Shown here piece after piece: positions 50,235-59,977 of a stretch of DNA of 64,000 bases. Below the pieces are notes generated by a model that worked only from the letters and a program-made list of their open reading frames with translations, was not told the origin of the DNA and did not search any database. Position 1 is the first letter of the stretch; each line of letters opens with the position of its first letter. Origin of the DNA: Peteryoungia rhizophila (GTDB lineage Bacteria > Pseudomonadota > Alphaproteobacteria > Rhizobiales > Rhizobiaceae); assembly GCF_004912145.1 (NCBI RefSeq), contig NZ_STGT01000002.1:62001-126000 (forward strand), written 5' to 3'. Position numbers and translations under genes: made by a program.

Positions 50235-50536
50235 ACCCGGTCTTTGCCTTGATGCGACGGAAGGAGACGGTCGATTGTACCGTCGAGATCAACAATACCT
50301 TCGAGGCGCTCGGTGCGCATTTGAGGTTCGACAATGGTGTCGTGGTCCATCCCGGTGACGAAGTGCAGGTGCATGGTGCACCGGTCTCCATCCCCTATGG
50401 ATCCAGCCAGAATTTTCGCCGCAAGGCGACCATAACCCGGGCAGGTGCCCTGGAACGGGCCTGGACCCGGGCCACCGGCGATCTCGACATGATGGAATTG
50501 TGCGAATTTAGCTTCACGGAGAGGGCACTGTCATGA
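50231..50536 (+). CDS. Conserved small protein between puhC and acsF, unknown function
   Basis: This 101-aa soluble protein has no signal or membrane segment and contains VDCTVEINNTFEALGAHLRF and GDEVQVHGAPVSIPYG. It is coupled by ATGA overlaps to puhC on one side and acsF on the other. A small gene at this position is common in proteobacterial clusters. Tight coupling to acsF suggests a role with the cyclase, possibly as an accessory protein, but nothing in the sequence shows it. Confidence 0.85.
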   Translation: MNPVFALMRRKETVDCTVEINNTFEALGAHLRFDNGVVVHPGDEVQVHGAPVSIPYGSSQNFRRKATITRAGALERAWTRATGDLDMMELCEFSFTERALS

Positions 50537-51642
50537 ACAACCATGTTTCGCCTGTTGATCTTTCCGATCACGAGCCGACTGTCGAGGAACGTATGGCCGG
50601 GGTCAGCGACACGACCCGCAGCGCGCTCGTCTCCACGATGCTCACTCCCCGCTTCTACACCACCGATTTCGAAGAGATGGACAAGATCAATGTCGAGCCG
50701 GTGCGCGCCGAATGGGACGTGCTGATCGCCCAGATGAAGAGCGATCCGAACCGCGGCCACTTCAAGCGCAACGAACAATGGGACGATATCGACATCGATG
50801 CCCTGCCGGACGATCTTCGCGAGGAGTTCATCGATTTCCTCGTTTCCTCGCTCACATCAGAATTCTCGGGCTGCGTCCTCTACAAGGAGATGAAGCGGCG
50901 CGGCAAGAACCAGGAAATCTGCGAGCTCTTCGGCTATATGAGCCGTGACGAGTCACGTCATGCCGGGTTCATCAATGATGCGCTGAAGGAATTCGGCATC
51001 GGCGTGAACATGGGCTTCCTGGCAAAGGCAAAGAAGTACACCTTCTTCAAGCCGAAGTTCATCTACTATGCGACCTATCTGTCCGAGAAGATCGGCTATG
51101 CTCGCTACATCACCATTTTCCGGCATCTCGAAAAGCACCCCGAACAGCGCTTCCACCCGATCTTCAAGTGGTTCCGCGAGTGGTGCAATGACGAATTCTC
51201 CCATGGCGAGGCCTTCTCGCTGATCATCCGCTCCGACAAGCGGCTGATGGAGGGCATGAACAAGTACTGGATCAAGTTCTTCCTGCTTGCGGTTTTTGCG
51301 ACCATGTATGTGCGCGATCACATGCGGCCGGCCTTCCACAAGGGGCTTGGGGTCGACATCGACGACTACGATATGAAAGTCTTCCGGCTGACGAGCGAGA
51401 TCTCGCGCCAGTGCTTCCCACTGGTGCTCGATCTTGATAATCCGGCCCTTCACGAAGGTTTCCGCCGGATGGAGCGGATCAACCGCAAGATCATGGCGGC
51501 GAATGAAAAAGGCGGGCTCGGCGGAAAGATTGCCAAAGGCTTCTGGTCGGCGGCGGCCGCCGTCAATTTCGTCCGGATGTATGTGATCCCGACGAAGTCC
51601 AACGCCATCCCCGCCACGTCCCGCCTGCAGCCGGTCTGGTGA
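50533..51642 (+). CDS. acsF: Mg-protoporphyrin IX monomethyl ester oxidative cyclase (aerobic)
   Basis: This 369-aa diiron oxygenase forms the fifth (isocyclic) ring of chlorophylls using O2. Iron-ligand regions are EFSGCVLYKEMKRR, SRDESRHAGF and CNDEFSHGEAF. The presence of the O2-dependent cyclase, with no bchE in view, fits an aerobic phototroph. The stop is followed after ten bases by puhE. Confidence 0.95.
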   Translation: MNNHVSPVDLSDHEPTVEERMAGVSDTTRSALVSTMLTPRFYTTDFEEMDKINVEPVRAEWDVLIAQMKSDPNRGHFKRNEQWDDIDIDALPDDLREEFIDFLVSSLTSEFSGCVLYKEMKRRGKNQEICELFGYMSRDESRHAGFINDALKEFGIGVNMGFLAKAKKYTFFKPKFIYYATYLSEKIGYARYITIFRHLEKHPEQRFHPIFKWFREWCNDEFSHGEAFSLIIRSDKRLMEGMNKYWIKFFLLAVFATMYVRDHMRPAFHKGLGVDIDDYDMKVFRLTSEISRQCFPLVLDLDNPALHEGFRRMERINRKIMAANEKGGLGGKIAKGFWSAAAAVNFVRMYVIPTKSNAIPATSRLQPVW

Positions 51643-51652
51643 GGAGATCGCC

Positions 51653-52552
51653 ATGACCCTCACGCACCCGCTCGCCGTCGTTCTCGTTGCCATCTCGGTA
51701 TGGTGGCTTTCGACCGGACTGGTGCTGGCCATGGTCAACCGGTCGAATGGGCCGCGGGGCAGGGGCCTGGTGCTCATGGCGTTGATGACACTTATCGGGG
51801 CCTTCGGCGTTGCGCTGATGGTCTGGGGCGCGCAGGAGCCGACCGTGCTCGGTTCCTATGTCGGCTTCTTCGGCGCGTTGCTCGTCTGGGCCTGGCATGA
51901 GGCCGCCTTCCTGACAGGGTTACTGACAGGACGGAGAAGGGGCGAATGCCCGCCGGGTCTCACCGGCATTCGTCGCTTCCGTGCAGCCTGGGAGGCGGTC
52001 AGTGACCACGAGATCGCCATTCTGGTGACGGCCGTCGCCCTCTGGTTCATGCTCTCTGGTTCGGCCAATCTCTTCGGCCTTGCGGCCTTCGGCTTGCTTT
52101 GGGGCATGCGGATCTCTGCCAAGCTGCTCATCTTCCTCGGCGCCCCGCATGCGATAAGTGAGCTGATGCCGAAAGGCATTCGGCATCTGAAAAGCTATTT
52201 CAAGACGGACCGGATGACCCCTCTGTTTCCGGTTCTCCTCGCGATCGCTGCAGGTATCTTCGCCATACTGGTGGTCGGCGCAAACCGCGCGACCCAGGCG
52301 CATTCCGTTGTCGGGCACACGCTGCTCGCCACCTTCATGGCGCTCGCCATCATCGAACACCTCGTTCTCGTACTTCCCATCTCCGACACGGCGCTGTGGC
52401 GCTGGGCGATGGCGAAGCAGGAGCGGGCGAACCTTGCCATCCGCCCTGGGGCGGACGGCGTTTCCGCACTCAAGGAGGGTGGGCCTGTGTCCGTGCCAAA
52501 CACCTCCTGGACAGCAATTGCACAAGACACGATCGGGAAGAGGAAAGACTGA
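51653..52552 (+). CDS. puhE: PuhE, photosynthetic complex assembly membrane protein
   Basis: This 299-aa polytopic membrane protein has about seven to eight helices, with [37 protein letters not shown] and the conserved [13 protein letters not shown]. It modulates bacteriochlorophyll synthesis and photosystem assembly in Rhodobacter. The stop and the hemA start share a base (TGATG). Confidence 0.9.
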   Translation: MTLTHPLAVVLVAISVWWLSTGLVLAMVNRSNGPRGRGLVLMALMTLIGAFGVALMVWGAQEPTVLGSYVGFFGALLVWAWHEAAFLTGLLTGRRRGECPPGLTGIRRFRAAWEAVSDHEIAILVTAVALWFMLSGSANLFGLAAFGLLWGMRISAKLLIFLGAPHAISELMPKGIRHLKSYFKTDRMTPLFPVLLAIAAGIFAILVVGANRATQAHSVVGHTLLATFMALAIIEHLVLVLPISDTALWRWAMAKQERANLAIRPGADGVSALKEGGPVSVPNTSWTAIAQDTIGKRKD

Positions 52553-53769
52553 TGACTGTTTTCCAGCACATGGAAGAGGCGCTCGCCGGACTGCATACTG
52601 CCGGCAATTACCGCGTATTCGCGGATCTGGAGCGTCACTGCTCGGCCTTTCCGAAAGCCGCATTCCACAATGCCGATGGTATGGTGCGCGATGTCACCGT
52701 CTGGTGTTCGAACGACTATCTCGGCATGGGGCAAAACCCGCTCGTGACCGATCGCATGATCGAGGTGGTGCGCAAATGCGGCGCCGGTGCCGGCGGCACG
52801 CGTAACATCTCTGGCACCAATCACTATCACGTCCTGCTCGAGCAGGAACTCGCGGACCTGCATGGCAAGGAAGGCGCTCTGATCTTCACCTCGGGCTACG
52901 TGTCCAACTGGGCTGCCCTCGGGACGCTGCTCGCAAAGATCCCCGGCATCATCTGCTATTCGGACTCGCTCAATCATGCCTCGATGATCGAAGGTATCCG
53001 CCATTCCCGCTGCATCAAACGACAGTTCCGCCACAATGACTACAAGCACTTGAAGGAGCTGATGGCGGCCGACGATCCGGCAGCTCCGAAGCTCGTCGCC
53101 TTCGAGAGTGTCTATTCGATGGATGGCGACATTTCGCCGATCAAGGAGATCTGCGACGTGGCCGACCAGTTCGGGGCGCTCACCTATCTCGACGAGGTAC
53201 ATGCCGTTGGCATGTATGGTCCGCGTGGCGGTGGCGTTGCCGAGCGGGAAGGCCTCATGGACCGGTTGACGGTCATCGAGGGGACGCTGGGCAAGGCCTT
53301 CGGCGTCATGGGCGGCTATATCACCGGCCCGGCCGTTCTCGTCGACTTCGTCCGCTCCTTCGCTTCGGGCTTCATCTTCACGACCGCGATCCCGCCGGCG
53401 CTCGCAGCCGCGGCGACTGCGTCGATCCGCCACCTGAAGAACAGCCCCTTCGAGCGCCTTATGCATCAGGCGACCGTTGCCAAGGTGCGGCGTGCGCTTG
53501 ATGTCCGCGGTATTCCGCATATGCACAATCCCAGCCACATCGTGCCCGTCATGGTCGGCAATGCGGCGAAGTGCAAATGGATCTCGGACGTGTTGCTCGA
53601 CGATTTCGGCATCTATGTGCAGCCGATCAACTATCCGACGGTCCCTGTGGGCAAGGAGCGCTTGCGCATCACGCCGACGCCGCTGCACAGTGATGCTCAT
53701 ATCGACCATCTGGCCGAAGCGCTCTGTTCGCTCTGGTCGAAATGCGCCTTGGCGAGGGCTGTTGCCTAA
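52552..53769 (+). CDS. hemA: 5-aminolevulinate synthase
   Basis: This 405-aa PLP enzyme of the Shemin pathway condenses glycine and succinyl-CoA, the first step to haem and bacteriochlorophyll. Visible are [34 protein letters not shown], the PLP Asp in [12 protein letters not shown] and the Schiff-base Lys in [15 protein letters not shown] hemA copy in the cluster lets ALA supply rise with pigment demand; another may exist elsewhere. Confidence 0.94.
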   Translation: MTVFQHMEEALAGLHTAGNYRVFADLERHCSAFPKAAFHNADGMVRDVTVWCSNDYLGMGQNPLVTDRMIEVVRKCGAGAGGTRNISGTNHYHVLLEQELADLHGKEGALIFTSGYVSNWAALGTLLAKIPGIICYSDSLNHASMIEGIRHSRCIKRQFRHNDYKHLKELMAADDPAAPKLVAFESVYSMDGDISPIKEICDVADQFGALTYLDEVHAVGMYGPRGGGVAEREGLMDRLTVIEGTLGKAFGVMGGYITGPAVLVDFVRSFASGFIFTTAIPPALAAAATASIRHLKNSPFERLMHQATVAKVRRALDVRGIPHMHNPSHIVPVMVGNAAKCKWISDVLLDDFGIYVQPINYPTVPVGKERLRITPTPLHSDAHIDHLAEALCSLWSKCALARAVA

Positions 53770-53821
53770 ACTGGGCGAAGGGCTTATCGGCAAGCCCAGG
53801 ATCTCTGTGGAACCGGACAGG

Positions 53822-54355
53822 ATGACCGAAAGCATTTACATCCCGGCGATCGCCGGTGACGGATCGCTTTATCCGATCGAGAAGATGCAGGCGCATCTCG
53901 ATGGTCAGCTGCATCTTGCGGTCTCGGTCTTCGTTTTCGATGGCGATTTGCTGCTGATCCAGAAGCGGGCAACGACCAAATATCATTGCGCCGGCCTCTG
54001 GGCGAATACCTGCTGCACGCATCCCCATTGGGCGGAGAGCGTGGAAGATTGCGCCGAGCGCCGCCTCACAGAGGAGCTCGGCTTCACCGTGCCGCTCACC
54101 CGTCACCAGACAGTGGAATACGCTGCCGATGTCGGGCAAGGGCTGAAGGAGCATGAGCGCGTGACCTTGTTCAGCGCTCATGTCGACAAGCGGACGCTTC
54201 ATATCGAGCCTGCCGAGGCTGAGGTCGAGGATGTCCGCTGGATTGCGCCGGTCGAGCTCCTGCAGGAGGTGCGGGAGCGCCCGCAGGATTTCACGCCCTG
54301 GTTCCGGATTTATCTGCAGCGCTTTCCCGGCTTGAGCTTCTTGGAAGCAGCCTGA
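53822..54355 (+). CDS. idi: Isopentenyl-diphosphate delta-isomerase, type I
   Basis: This 177-aa Nudix-fold enzyme interconverts IPP and DMAPP. Active-site motifs are the Cys in NTCCTHPHW (about 65) and the Nudix Glu residues in RRLTEELG (about 80-87). I use the ATG after GGACAGG; a longer upstream frame overlaps hemA. It ends the superoperon and pairs functionally with the cluster's dxs. Confidence 0.9.
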   Translation: MTESIYIPAIAGDGSLYPIEKMQAHLDGQLHLAVSVFVFDGDLLLIQKRATTKYHCAGLWANTCCTHPHWAESVEDCAERRLTEELGFTVPLTRHQTVEYAADVGQGLKEHERVTLFSAHVDKRTLHIEPAEAEVEDVRWIAPVELLQEVRERPQDFTPWFRIYLQRFPGLSFLEAA

Positions 54356-54470
54356 GGCCCGAGCGTCCATCCTCTCAATCGTATATCTGACTTGTAGGCC
54401 TCGGCTACACGCTGAGGCCGCATTTCTTGCCGACTGATCTCCACCCACTTTGCAAAACGTGACGCAGCAA

Positions 54471-54496
54471 GAAGGGGAGCCCGAGAGCTCCCCTTC
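54471..54496. terminator. Hairpin between convergent idi and pufC
   Basis: GAAGGGGAGC and GCTCCCCTTC form a perfect 10-bp stem with a 6-base loop in the 201-bp gap between the two convergent operons. A second smaller stem (GGCCT/AGGCC, 54504-54521) is adjacent. Neither has a clear T run, but together they probably end both transcripts. Nothing else is visible in this gap. Confidence 0.55.
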
Positions 54497-54556
54497 CCAT
54501 TGCGGCCTGCCTTGGGAGGCCGTTATTCGGTCAGCGGGCGGGTCCCCGCCCGGCGG

Positions 54557-55765
54557 CTATGGTGTCGCAGGGGCCGCCGGTGGCGTGACGACGGTGGGCT
54601 CAGCCGGTGGCGGCGTAGAGACCGCGGGATCCGCCGGGGTGGTGGCAGCCGCAGGTTCAGCCGGGGGTGTGGCCGTCTGTCCCGCAGGTGCCATGAGCTG
54701 GGTGATGCCTGGCTGATAGGTGGAGAAGTCCGGAACCTCCATCGGGCCCTTTTTCACCAGCGAGTCCGCATAGGCCTGCAGCATCGAGACGCCATTCAGG
54801 GGCTTCTGGACGCCCGCATGGCAGGTGCCGCAGCCAACCTTGAAGACGTCGCCCTCAGGTCCCTTTCGGGTTGCCGGGAAGACGGGAGTGAGGCCGACCA
54901 TGTAATTGGCATTGATGTCACGTACCAGTCTGATCCCGTGCCAGGCGGTTACGCGCTGCGGCGGGCTTTCGTCCCAGGCGTTGAAGGCTCGGCTGTTGTG
55001 ACAGGTCGTGCAATTCACACCGAGCGATTCCGACATATGCATCATCAGCGACCAGGTCGCCTCCGTCTGCTTCGTGCCGGCGAGATTGGTGCCGGTCGGC
55101 AGCGCCGTCGTCGAGTGAACGCGGATCTGCTTGGCGTCGAGCAGATAGTCCTTCAGCACGTTCTGAGGCAGCGACGAGTTGCCGCCGAACTTGGCGACGA
55201 CGTTCTGGCCGGCCCGGTCCTGTGTCATGCCGCCGGCCGGCTTCGGCTCGGTGTCTTCGTACCAATAGTTCGTGGGAATCGCCTGGCCGCGGTGACAGGT
55301 GTAGCAGGTCGCGCCGACCTGGCCGACATGGCTCTGCCAGTCCACGTTGATCGCCTGGGTCATCTGGATCATGCGACGCGCGACGACTTTCTGGTAGACT
55401 TCGTCGGAGGCGAGATTTTCCGGGTTGTGGCAGTAGTTGCAGCCGGCCTCCGGCGCGATCCATTCCGTGATCGAGGCCATGAACTGGTTGAACTGATCGT
55501 CGGAGAGATCGCCCAGGATCTGGACGTTCTCATACAAGTCGCGGGCCTTGTCTCCGGCCGGATCGGCCTCCCAGGGGGCTTCCGGGACCACATTGGCGAC
55601 TGCGAGCGCTTCCTGTTTCTCGACGTCGCGGTGAATATACATGCCTGTACCGCGGAAGCCGATCTGCGTGGTTTCGACAGGAGGCGCATCCCAGCCGGCG
55701 CCAACGAAGCTTGCGATCGTCAGCAGGGAACCGGCGGAGAGGGCGAAGGGAATCCAGAGTTTCAT
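54557..55765 (-). CDS. pufC: Reaction-centre tetrahaem cytochrome c subunit
   Basis: This 402-aa periplasmic cytochrome reduces the special pair. Four CxxCH sites are present: C109-H113, C154-H158, C252-H256 and C312-H316. The N-terminus (KLWIPFALSAGSLLTIASF) has no lipobox Cys, so it is probably held by an uncleaved helix rather than as a lipoprotein. From about 359 to 402 the protein ends in an unusual Pro/Ala/Thr-rich tail (such as TPPAEPAAATTPADP). The ATG follows GAGGAG; a frame extending into pufM is spurious. Confidence 0.94.
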   Translation of the reverse strand: MKLWIPFALSAGSLLTIASFVGAGWDAPPVETTQIGFRGTGMYIHRDVEKQEALAVANVVPEAPWEADPAGDKARDLYENVQILGDLSDDQFNQFMASITEWIAPEAGCNYCHNPENLASDEVYQKVVARRMIQMTQAINVDWQSHVGQVGATCYTCHRGQAIPTNYWYEDTEPKPAGGMTQDRAGQNVVAKFGGNSSLPQNVLKDYLLDAKQIRVHSTTALPTGTNLAGTKQTEATWSLMMHMSESLGVNCTTCHNSRAFNAWDESPPQRVTAWHGIRLVRDINANYMVGLTPVFPATRKGPEGDVFKVGCGTCHAGVQKPLNGVSMLQAYADSLVKKGPMEVPDFSTYQPGITQLMAPAGQTATPPAEPAAATTPADPAVSTPPPAEPTVVTPPAAPATP

Positions 55766-55776
55766 CGTCGTTCTCC

Positions 55777-56742
55777 TCAAAGCGCCGGGTCGACGACGCC
55801 GGGATAGCCCGGCAGCGGGGACACGATCCCATGGTTGATGCCCCAGAGGTACCAGTTGTCGACCACTGTGCCTGTCAGCAGGATGCCGATACCGCCTGTG
55901 ATCGGGGTCAGGATGGCAAACCACCAGGCCCAGCGGTGGACGGATTCCATGGTGGCGTTGAAGCCCATGGTCCATCTCCAGAACAGGGCAGCGCGCTCGG
56001 AAGCCGTGCCGCGGTCCGTGATCTGTTCCAGCTCTCGCTCACCGCCATATCTGCCGACGGCAAGGATGGTTGCGCCATGCATCGCAAAGAGCAGGACAGA
56101 GCCGTAGAGGAAGACGATCGAGAGGCAGTGGAAGGGATTGTAGTAGAGATTGCCGTAGCGGATGGAGAAAGCGGCGGTCCAGTCAAGATGCGGAAAGATC
56201 CCGAAAGGTACGGCCTCGGAGAAATTGCCCATCAGCAGCGGACGGATGAAGCCGAGTGACAAAAACAGGAAGATCGCGGCGGCAAAGGCCCAGGCGACAT
56301 GGGTGCCCATCTCCAGCTGGCGTGCACGGCGATAGACGCGCACCCACCAGAGAAGAACGGATGCCGTCAGGAAGAAGCCGGCGATCAGCCACCAGCCGCC
56401 TTCCGCCAAGGGCGGCAGGACCTTCAAGCCGTATTCGGCACTTGGTGGCTCAAGCCCCAGCCAGAAGAGTTGACGAACGAACTGGATCGGGTCCCAGCCG
56501 ACCGAGGCCAGCATGTTGAGCCCGATGATCTCGAAGGCGATGAAGCCGAAGACAAGCGAGAGCGTGCCGAGATAGCCGAGATAGATCGGTCCGATCTGGG
56601 CGTTGCCGATCATGCCGAACAGGTGCACCAGCATTGGCTTGCCGGCGCGGGGGCTGTCGCCGGCTGGAAGGGGCATGCCCTCTTCAAGCGGACCGCTGAC
56701 CTGGATCGGTGTGATGATGTTTTGATACTGCGCTAATAACAT
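55777..56742 (-). CDS. pufM: Photosynthetic reaction centre M subunit
   Basis: This 321-aa five-helix protein forms the bacteriochlorophyll/quinone core with PufL. Typical segments are [40 protein letters not shown] followed by [10 protein letters not shown], and the iron/QA region [20 protein letters not shown]. It is followed by pufC after 11 bases. Confidence 0.96.
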   Translation of the reverse strand: MLLAQYQNIITPIQVSGPLEEGMPLPAGDSPRAGKPMLVHLFGMIGNAQIGPIYLGYLGTLSLVFGFIAFEIIGLNMLASVGWDPIQFVRQLFWLGLEPPSAEYGLKVLPPLAEGGWWLIAGFFLTASVLLWWVRVYRRARQLEMGTHVAWAFAAAIFLFLSLGFIRPLLMGNFSEAVPFGIFPHLDWTAAFSIRYGNLYYNPFHCLSIVFLYGSVLLFAMHGATILAVGRYGGERELEQITDRGTASERAALFWRWTMGFNATMESVHRWAWWFAILTPITGGIGILLTGTVVDNWYLWGINHGIVSPLPGYPGVVDPAL

Positions 56743-56755
56743 GGTCCGGTCCCCC

Positions 56756-57601
56756 TCAGTTCCAGATCGGCAGCGTCAGCCACCAGTTCCACCATTGCGG
56801 CCAGCCTTGATTCCAGAACGGTCCGCTGATGATGATGCAGACGGCGCTCCAGAAACCCGCGTTCAGCGCCAGGATCAGGCCGAGGCGGTGGATGCCCAGC
56901 GTGCCGATCGAGTAGCCGATGATGTCGCGGAAGAATGTGTCTTCGTACTCGGGCGTCTTCACCTCGGCCTGCTTGCCGGCTTCGGTGTTCGATGCGCCCG
57001 GATTGGCAGCCGACAGGATCAGGCCGCCATGCAGGGACAGTGCCAGGGTCGTGGTGAAGAAGAATGTCACCGCGATCATATGCGCCGGATTGTAGTGGAA
57101 ATGCAGATATTGGTAGCCGACGTTGGACACCCAATCCAGATGGCTGAAGATGCCATAGGGGAAGCCATGGCCCCAGGCTCCGAGCAGCAGCGGCCGGAAG
57201 ATGACGAGCGTCGCGTAGGCGAAAATCGCGAACGAAAACGCAAATGGCACGTGGTAACCCATGCCGAGTTTGCGGCAGATTTCCACTTCGCGGAGTGCCC
57301 AGGATATGAAGGCGCCGAGCGCACAGACCGTGACGATCTGCCAGAGGCCGCCTTCTTTCAGCGGTGCCAAAGCCAGACCGTAGGACAGGTCCGGCGGCGC
57401 GATCGAGATCTGCCAGATGTTCCATGTCGGACCGAGCGCCGCGCCATAGATCAAAAGTGCCGTCCCGAGCGTGGCGAAAAAGGCCGTCGTCACGCCGAAG
57501 AAGCCGACATAGAACGGTCCTACCCAGAAATCGAAGAGATCGCCTCCGAGCAGCGTACCGCCTCGTACGCGATATTTGCGTTCAAAACTCAGCAGCGCCA
57601 T
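56756..57601 (-). CDS. pufL: Photosynthetic reaction centre L subunit
   Basis: This 281-aa five-helix subunit has the L-type N-terminus ([20 protein letters not shown]), the special-pair and accessory pigment region [20 protein letters not shown] followed by [10 protein letters not shown], and the QB-site region [19 protein letters not shown]. Spacing to pufM is 13 bases. Confidence 0.96.
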   Translation of the reverse strand: MALLSFERKYRVRGGTLLGGDLFDFWVGPFYVGFFGVTTAFFATLGTALLIYGAALGPTWNIWQISIAPPDLSYGLALAPLKEGGLWQIVTVCALGAFISWALREVEICRKLGMGYHVPFAFSFAIFAYATLVIFRPLLLGAWGHGFPYGIFSHLDWVSNVGYQYLHFHYNPAHMIAVTFFFTTTLALSLHGGLILSAANPGASNTEAGKQAEVKTPEYEDTFFRDIIGYSIGTLGIHRLGLILALNAGFWSAVCIIISGPFWNQGWPQWWNWWLTLPIWN

Positions 57602-57655
57602 GTTCGTTTCCTCCAGAGGTGATCAGCCAGGCGGCGTTGTCGGGTCATGCGATTT

Positions 57656-57689
57656 GGCGGCGGGCGAGACCTAGGTCACGCCCGCTGCC
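57656..57689 (-). other. pufA-pufL intercistronic mRNA hairpin
   Basis: Arms 57656-57666 and 57679-57689 pair over 11 bases with one mismatch in RNA, and an inner GAC/GTC stem extends it. It begins about 11 bases past the pufA stop and has no T run. This matches the known stabilising hairpin that makes LH1 mRNA outlast reaction-centre mRNA in Rhodobacter. Confidence 0.72.
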
Positions 57690-57700
57690 GTCTTGGTCCT

Positions 57701-57898
57701 TCAGCCGATGAGCCGGAGATCCACGCCTTCAGAGAGGGAATGCTCCAGGGAACTGGTCGTGAGGGGCTTGCCCTCCAGCCAGTTGAAGCGTTCCGTGCTC
57801 AGCAGGATGAAGTGGATAAGGATCGCAAGCGTGAACAGGAATACAGACAGTGCAACCAGCGCTTTGCGCGGATCGAACATAAGCCAGACTCTCCACAT
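57701..57898 (-). CDS. pufA: Light-harvesting 1 alpha polypeptide
   Basis: This 65-aa single-helix antenna protein has the classic start ([17 protein letters not shown]), bacteriochlorophyll-ligand H29 in [16 protein letters not shown], and a C-terminal tail of moderate length. It lies 12 bases after pufB, with a strong hairpin downstream. Confidence 0.95.
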   Translation of the reverse strand: MWRVWLMFDPRKALVALSVFLFTLAILIHFILLSTERFNWLEGKPLTTSSLEHSLSEGVDLRLIG

Positions 57899-57910
57899 AT
57901 CGCGTCCTCC

Positions 57911-58132
57911 TCAGGTCAACATCGGCAGAAGCGTGAGAGCCGTCTGGTTAATGCCCTCGAGAGAGCTGTAACCTTCTGGACCCGGGATCCAGGGACGCCA
58001 CATCCAGACCAAGATATGCGCGACGATGGCAATCGCCGTGAATATCATGAAGCCTTGGATGAAGAATCCATGGACCTCGCGCGCTTCGCTTTCGGTCAGA
58101 CCCGAAAGCGAAACATTTGATGTTTCAGCCAT
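57911..58132 (-). CDS. pufB: Light-harvesting 1 beta polypeptide with C-terminal extension
   Basis: This 73-aa antenna protein has the beta motif ([18 protein letters not shown]), ligand H39 in [13 protein letters not shown], and then about 25 further residues ([19 protein letters not shown] and a hydrophobic end) beyond the point where many LH1 beta chains stop. I start at ATG (MAETSNV) with AGGAGGTG eight bases upstream; a GTG three codons earlier overlaps the ribosome site. Confidence 0.94.
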   Translation of the reverse strand: MAETSNVSLSGLTESEAREVHGFFIQGFMIFTAIAIVAHILVWMWRPWIPGPEGYSSLEGINQTALTLLPMLT

Positions 58133-58182
58133 CAAATTCACCTCCTAGTCTCGAACACCGCGGCGCCCCCGCGGCGGGGTTT

Positions 58183-58207
58183 CGGCAGGGCCTTGAAGAA
58201 CCTGCCG
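58183..58207 (-). other. Hairpin in the pufQ-pufB gap
   Basis: CGGCAGG and CCTGCCG form a 7-bp stem with an 11-base loop, and a GC-rich stretch (58158-58180) follows. Structures here could protect the 5' end of processed pufBA mRNA. Confidence 0.4.
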
Positions 58208-58247
58208 GGTTTCTGCCAGTGTCGAGAACACCGGCAAAGGGATCGGG

Positions 58248-58529
58248 TCACGCGTGAAATGCGTAACCGGCAGCTGCATAGGCCGAGGAGCGAGCCTCGG
58301 CGAAGATGGATTGGGCAGGCCGCTCGGCGGCGTCTTCCGCGTGCCCGGCAAGCCTCGATGTCAAGGCTGCGCAAAGGCACAGCGGATAAAGAAGGAGGTA
58401 GAGACGCCGCATGTTCTGGCGCTCGGACTGGCGGTCGCGATGTCGACGCAGGTCCTGGTCGGATCGGGTTGCAGTGATCATGGCTTCACCTCCAGCTTTC
58501 CCGTTGATGGGTCTCGTTCCCTCGCTCAT
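58248..58529 (-). CDS. pufQ: PufQ-like protein
   Basis: This 93-aa protein has one hydrophobic segment ([19 protein letters not shown]) and a C-terminal [19 protein letters not shown] that loosely follows the PufQ ending. Its position, overlapping the bchZ stop (ATGA) and preceding pufB, is where pufQ sits in Rhodobacter. PufQ aids bacteriochlorophyll synthesis or trafficking. Sequence similarity is low, so identity rests mainly on place, size and topology. Confidence 0.65.
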   Translation of the reverse strand: MSEGTRPINGKAGGEAMITATRSDQDLRRHRDRQSERQNMRRLYLLLYPLCLCAALTSRLAGHAEDAAERPAQSIFAEARSSAYAAAGYAFHA

Positions 58530-59977
58530 GCATAGGCTCCCTCTAGGCGGGCGGCCGTTTCGACATGATGACGGGTCACTTCGTGGTCTTCGGCCCGGCG
58601 CGCCTCGCGCTCTGCCGCTTCCCTCAGCCGCTTGGCGGCGGAGATTCGGACGAGCACCGGCTCGTTGCCGATGAATGTTTCAAGCGACGCCTGGGCATCG
58701 GACTGCCAGGCCATTTCGCTGCGCGGACGGGCTGTCGTCGCTTCGATGGCGTCGAGTTCTCCGGCGCGCGGCAGGATGTCGAACAGCATGTCGAAGAGGG
58801 CGTTGCAGACTTCCTGGATCAGCCAGGCCGCACCCGAATAGCCCATGACAGGCGTGCCGGGATGGCGACGAACGATGGCGCCGGGATAGGAGAGCTGCAC
58901 GAACTTGCCGCGGGCACCGCGCTCGGCCATGTACATGCGCTCGTTGAATGAGCCGAACATGATCATCGGCGGCTTCTTGGCCGTGAGTTCCGCGACCTCG
59001 ATATTGTCGGTCTTCGAGCCCGCCTTGCGGGGGATCGCGAAGTTGCAGGGCAGGCCCATTTCCTCCTCGAGGAAATTCCGGATGCCGCGCACATAGGTCT
59101 CGTTTGCGACGATCGCGAAGCTGGCGGTCGCAAAGAAGTCTTGGGTGACGGAGCGCCAGAGATCCCAGAGCGGCTTCAGCGTCGTGTGCTTTTCCTTCAG
59201 GATGAAGGGTTCCGAATCGAGGCCGAGCATGTCGCCGAGTTCGCGCAGGAAGGACGTCGTCGAATGGATGCCGATCGGTGCCTGCAGATAGGGACGGTCG
59301 AGCGTCTCGCAAAGTAGACGGCCGAACTCGCGGTAGAGGCAGATATTGGCGTCGGCGTCGGCGAGCTTGCGCACGTCTTCGAGATGGCTGCCCAGCGGGA
59401 AGACCATGTTGATCTCGGCGCCCATTCCCTCGACCAGACGACGAATCTCGGCGAGATCCGAGGGCATGTTGTAGGTGCCGTAGATCGGGCCGATGATATT
59501 GACGCGGGGCTTGGCGCCTTCGGGACGCCGGCGCGGTGCAGGCACCTTGCCGCCCTTCGGGCCGAATTCTGTCCAGAGCCATTTCAAGGCGCGGTCGGCG
59601 CTCTGCCACTGGTCCTCATCGATGGTGCGCGGCAGGAAGCGGACGATGTTCGATCCCTCAGGCGTCACGCCACCACCGATCATTTCGGCGATCGAGCCGG
59701 TGACAACGACGGCCGGCAGGTCCGGATCGAGCGCCAGGCGGGCCCGTTTCATGGCGCCCTCGGTGCCGTGCTGGCCTAGCTCGTCTTCCGACAGGCCGGA
59801 GACGACGATCGGCAGCTCATGCGGCGGCAGAGCGTCGGTGTAGTGAAGGACCGAGGTGACCGGCAGGTTCTCGCAGCCAACAGGGCCGTCGATGATGACC
59901 TGCAGGCCCTTGATCGCGGTGAAGGCATAGACGCTGCCCCAGTAGCCGCCGGCTCTGTCGTGGTCGAGGATCAGCAT
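58526..59977 (-). CDS. bchZ: Chlorophyllide a reductase subunit Z
   Basis: This 483-aa NifK-like subunit of the COR complex reduces ring B of chlorophyllide a. It starts [19 protein letters not shown] and contains [20 protein letters not shown], and [14 protein letters not shown]. The start overlaps bchY by seven bases. Confidence 0.94.
   Translation of the reverse strand: MLILDHDRAGGYWGSVYAFTAIKGLQVIIDGPVGCENLPVTSVLHYTDALPPHELPIVVSGLSEDELGQHGTEGAMKRARLALDPDLPAVVVTGSIAEMIGGGVTPEGSNIVRFLPRTIDEDQWQSADRALKWLWTEFGPKGGKVPAPRRRPEGAKPRVNIIGPIYGTYNMPSDLAEIRRLVEGMGAEINMVFPLGSHLEDVRKLADADANICLYREFGRLLCETLDRPYLQAPIGIHSTTSFLRELGDMLGLDSEPFILKEKHTTLKPLWDLWRSVTQDFFATASFAIVANETYVRGIRNFLEEEMGLPCNFAIPRKAGSKTDNIEVAELTAKKPPMIMFGSFNERMYMAERGARGKFVQLSYPGAIVRRHPGTPVMGYSGAAWLIQEVCNALFDMLFDILPRAGELDAIEATTARPRSEMAWQSDAQASLETFIGNEPVLVRISAAKRLREAAEREARRAEDHEVTRHHVETAARLEGAYA

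Noticed and set aside
52195..53835. 546-codon frame antisense to puhE and hemA
   Set aside because: No family features and no ribosome site; shadow of well-supported genes.
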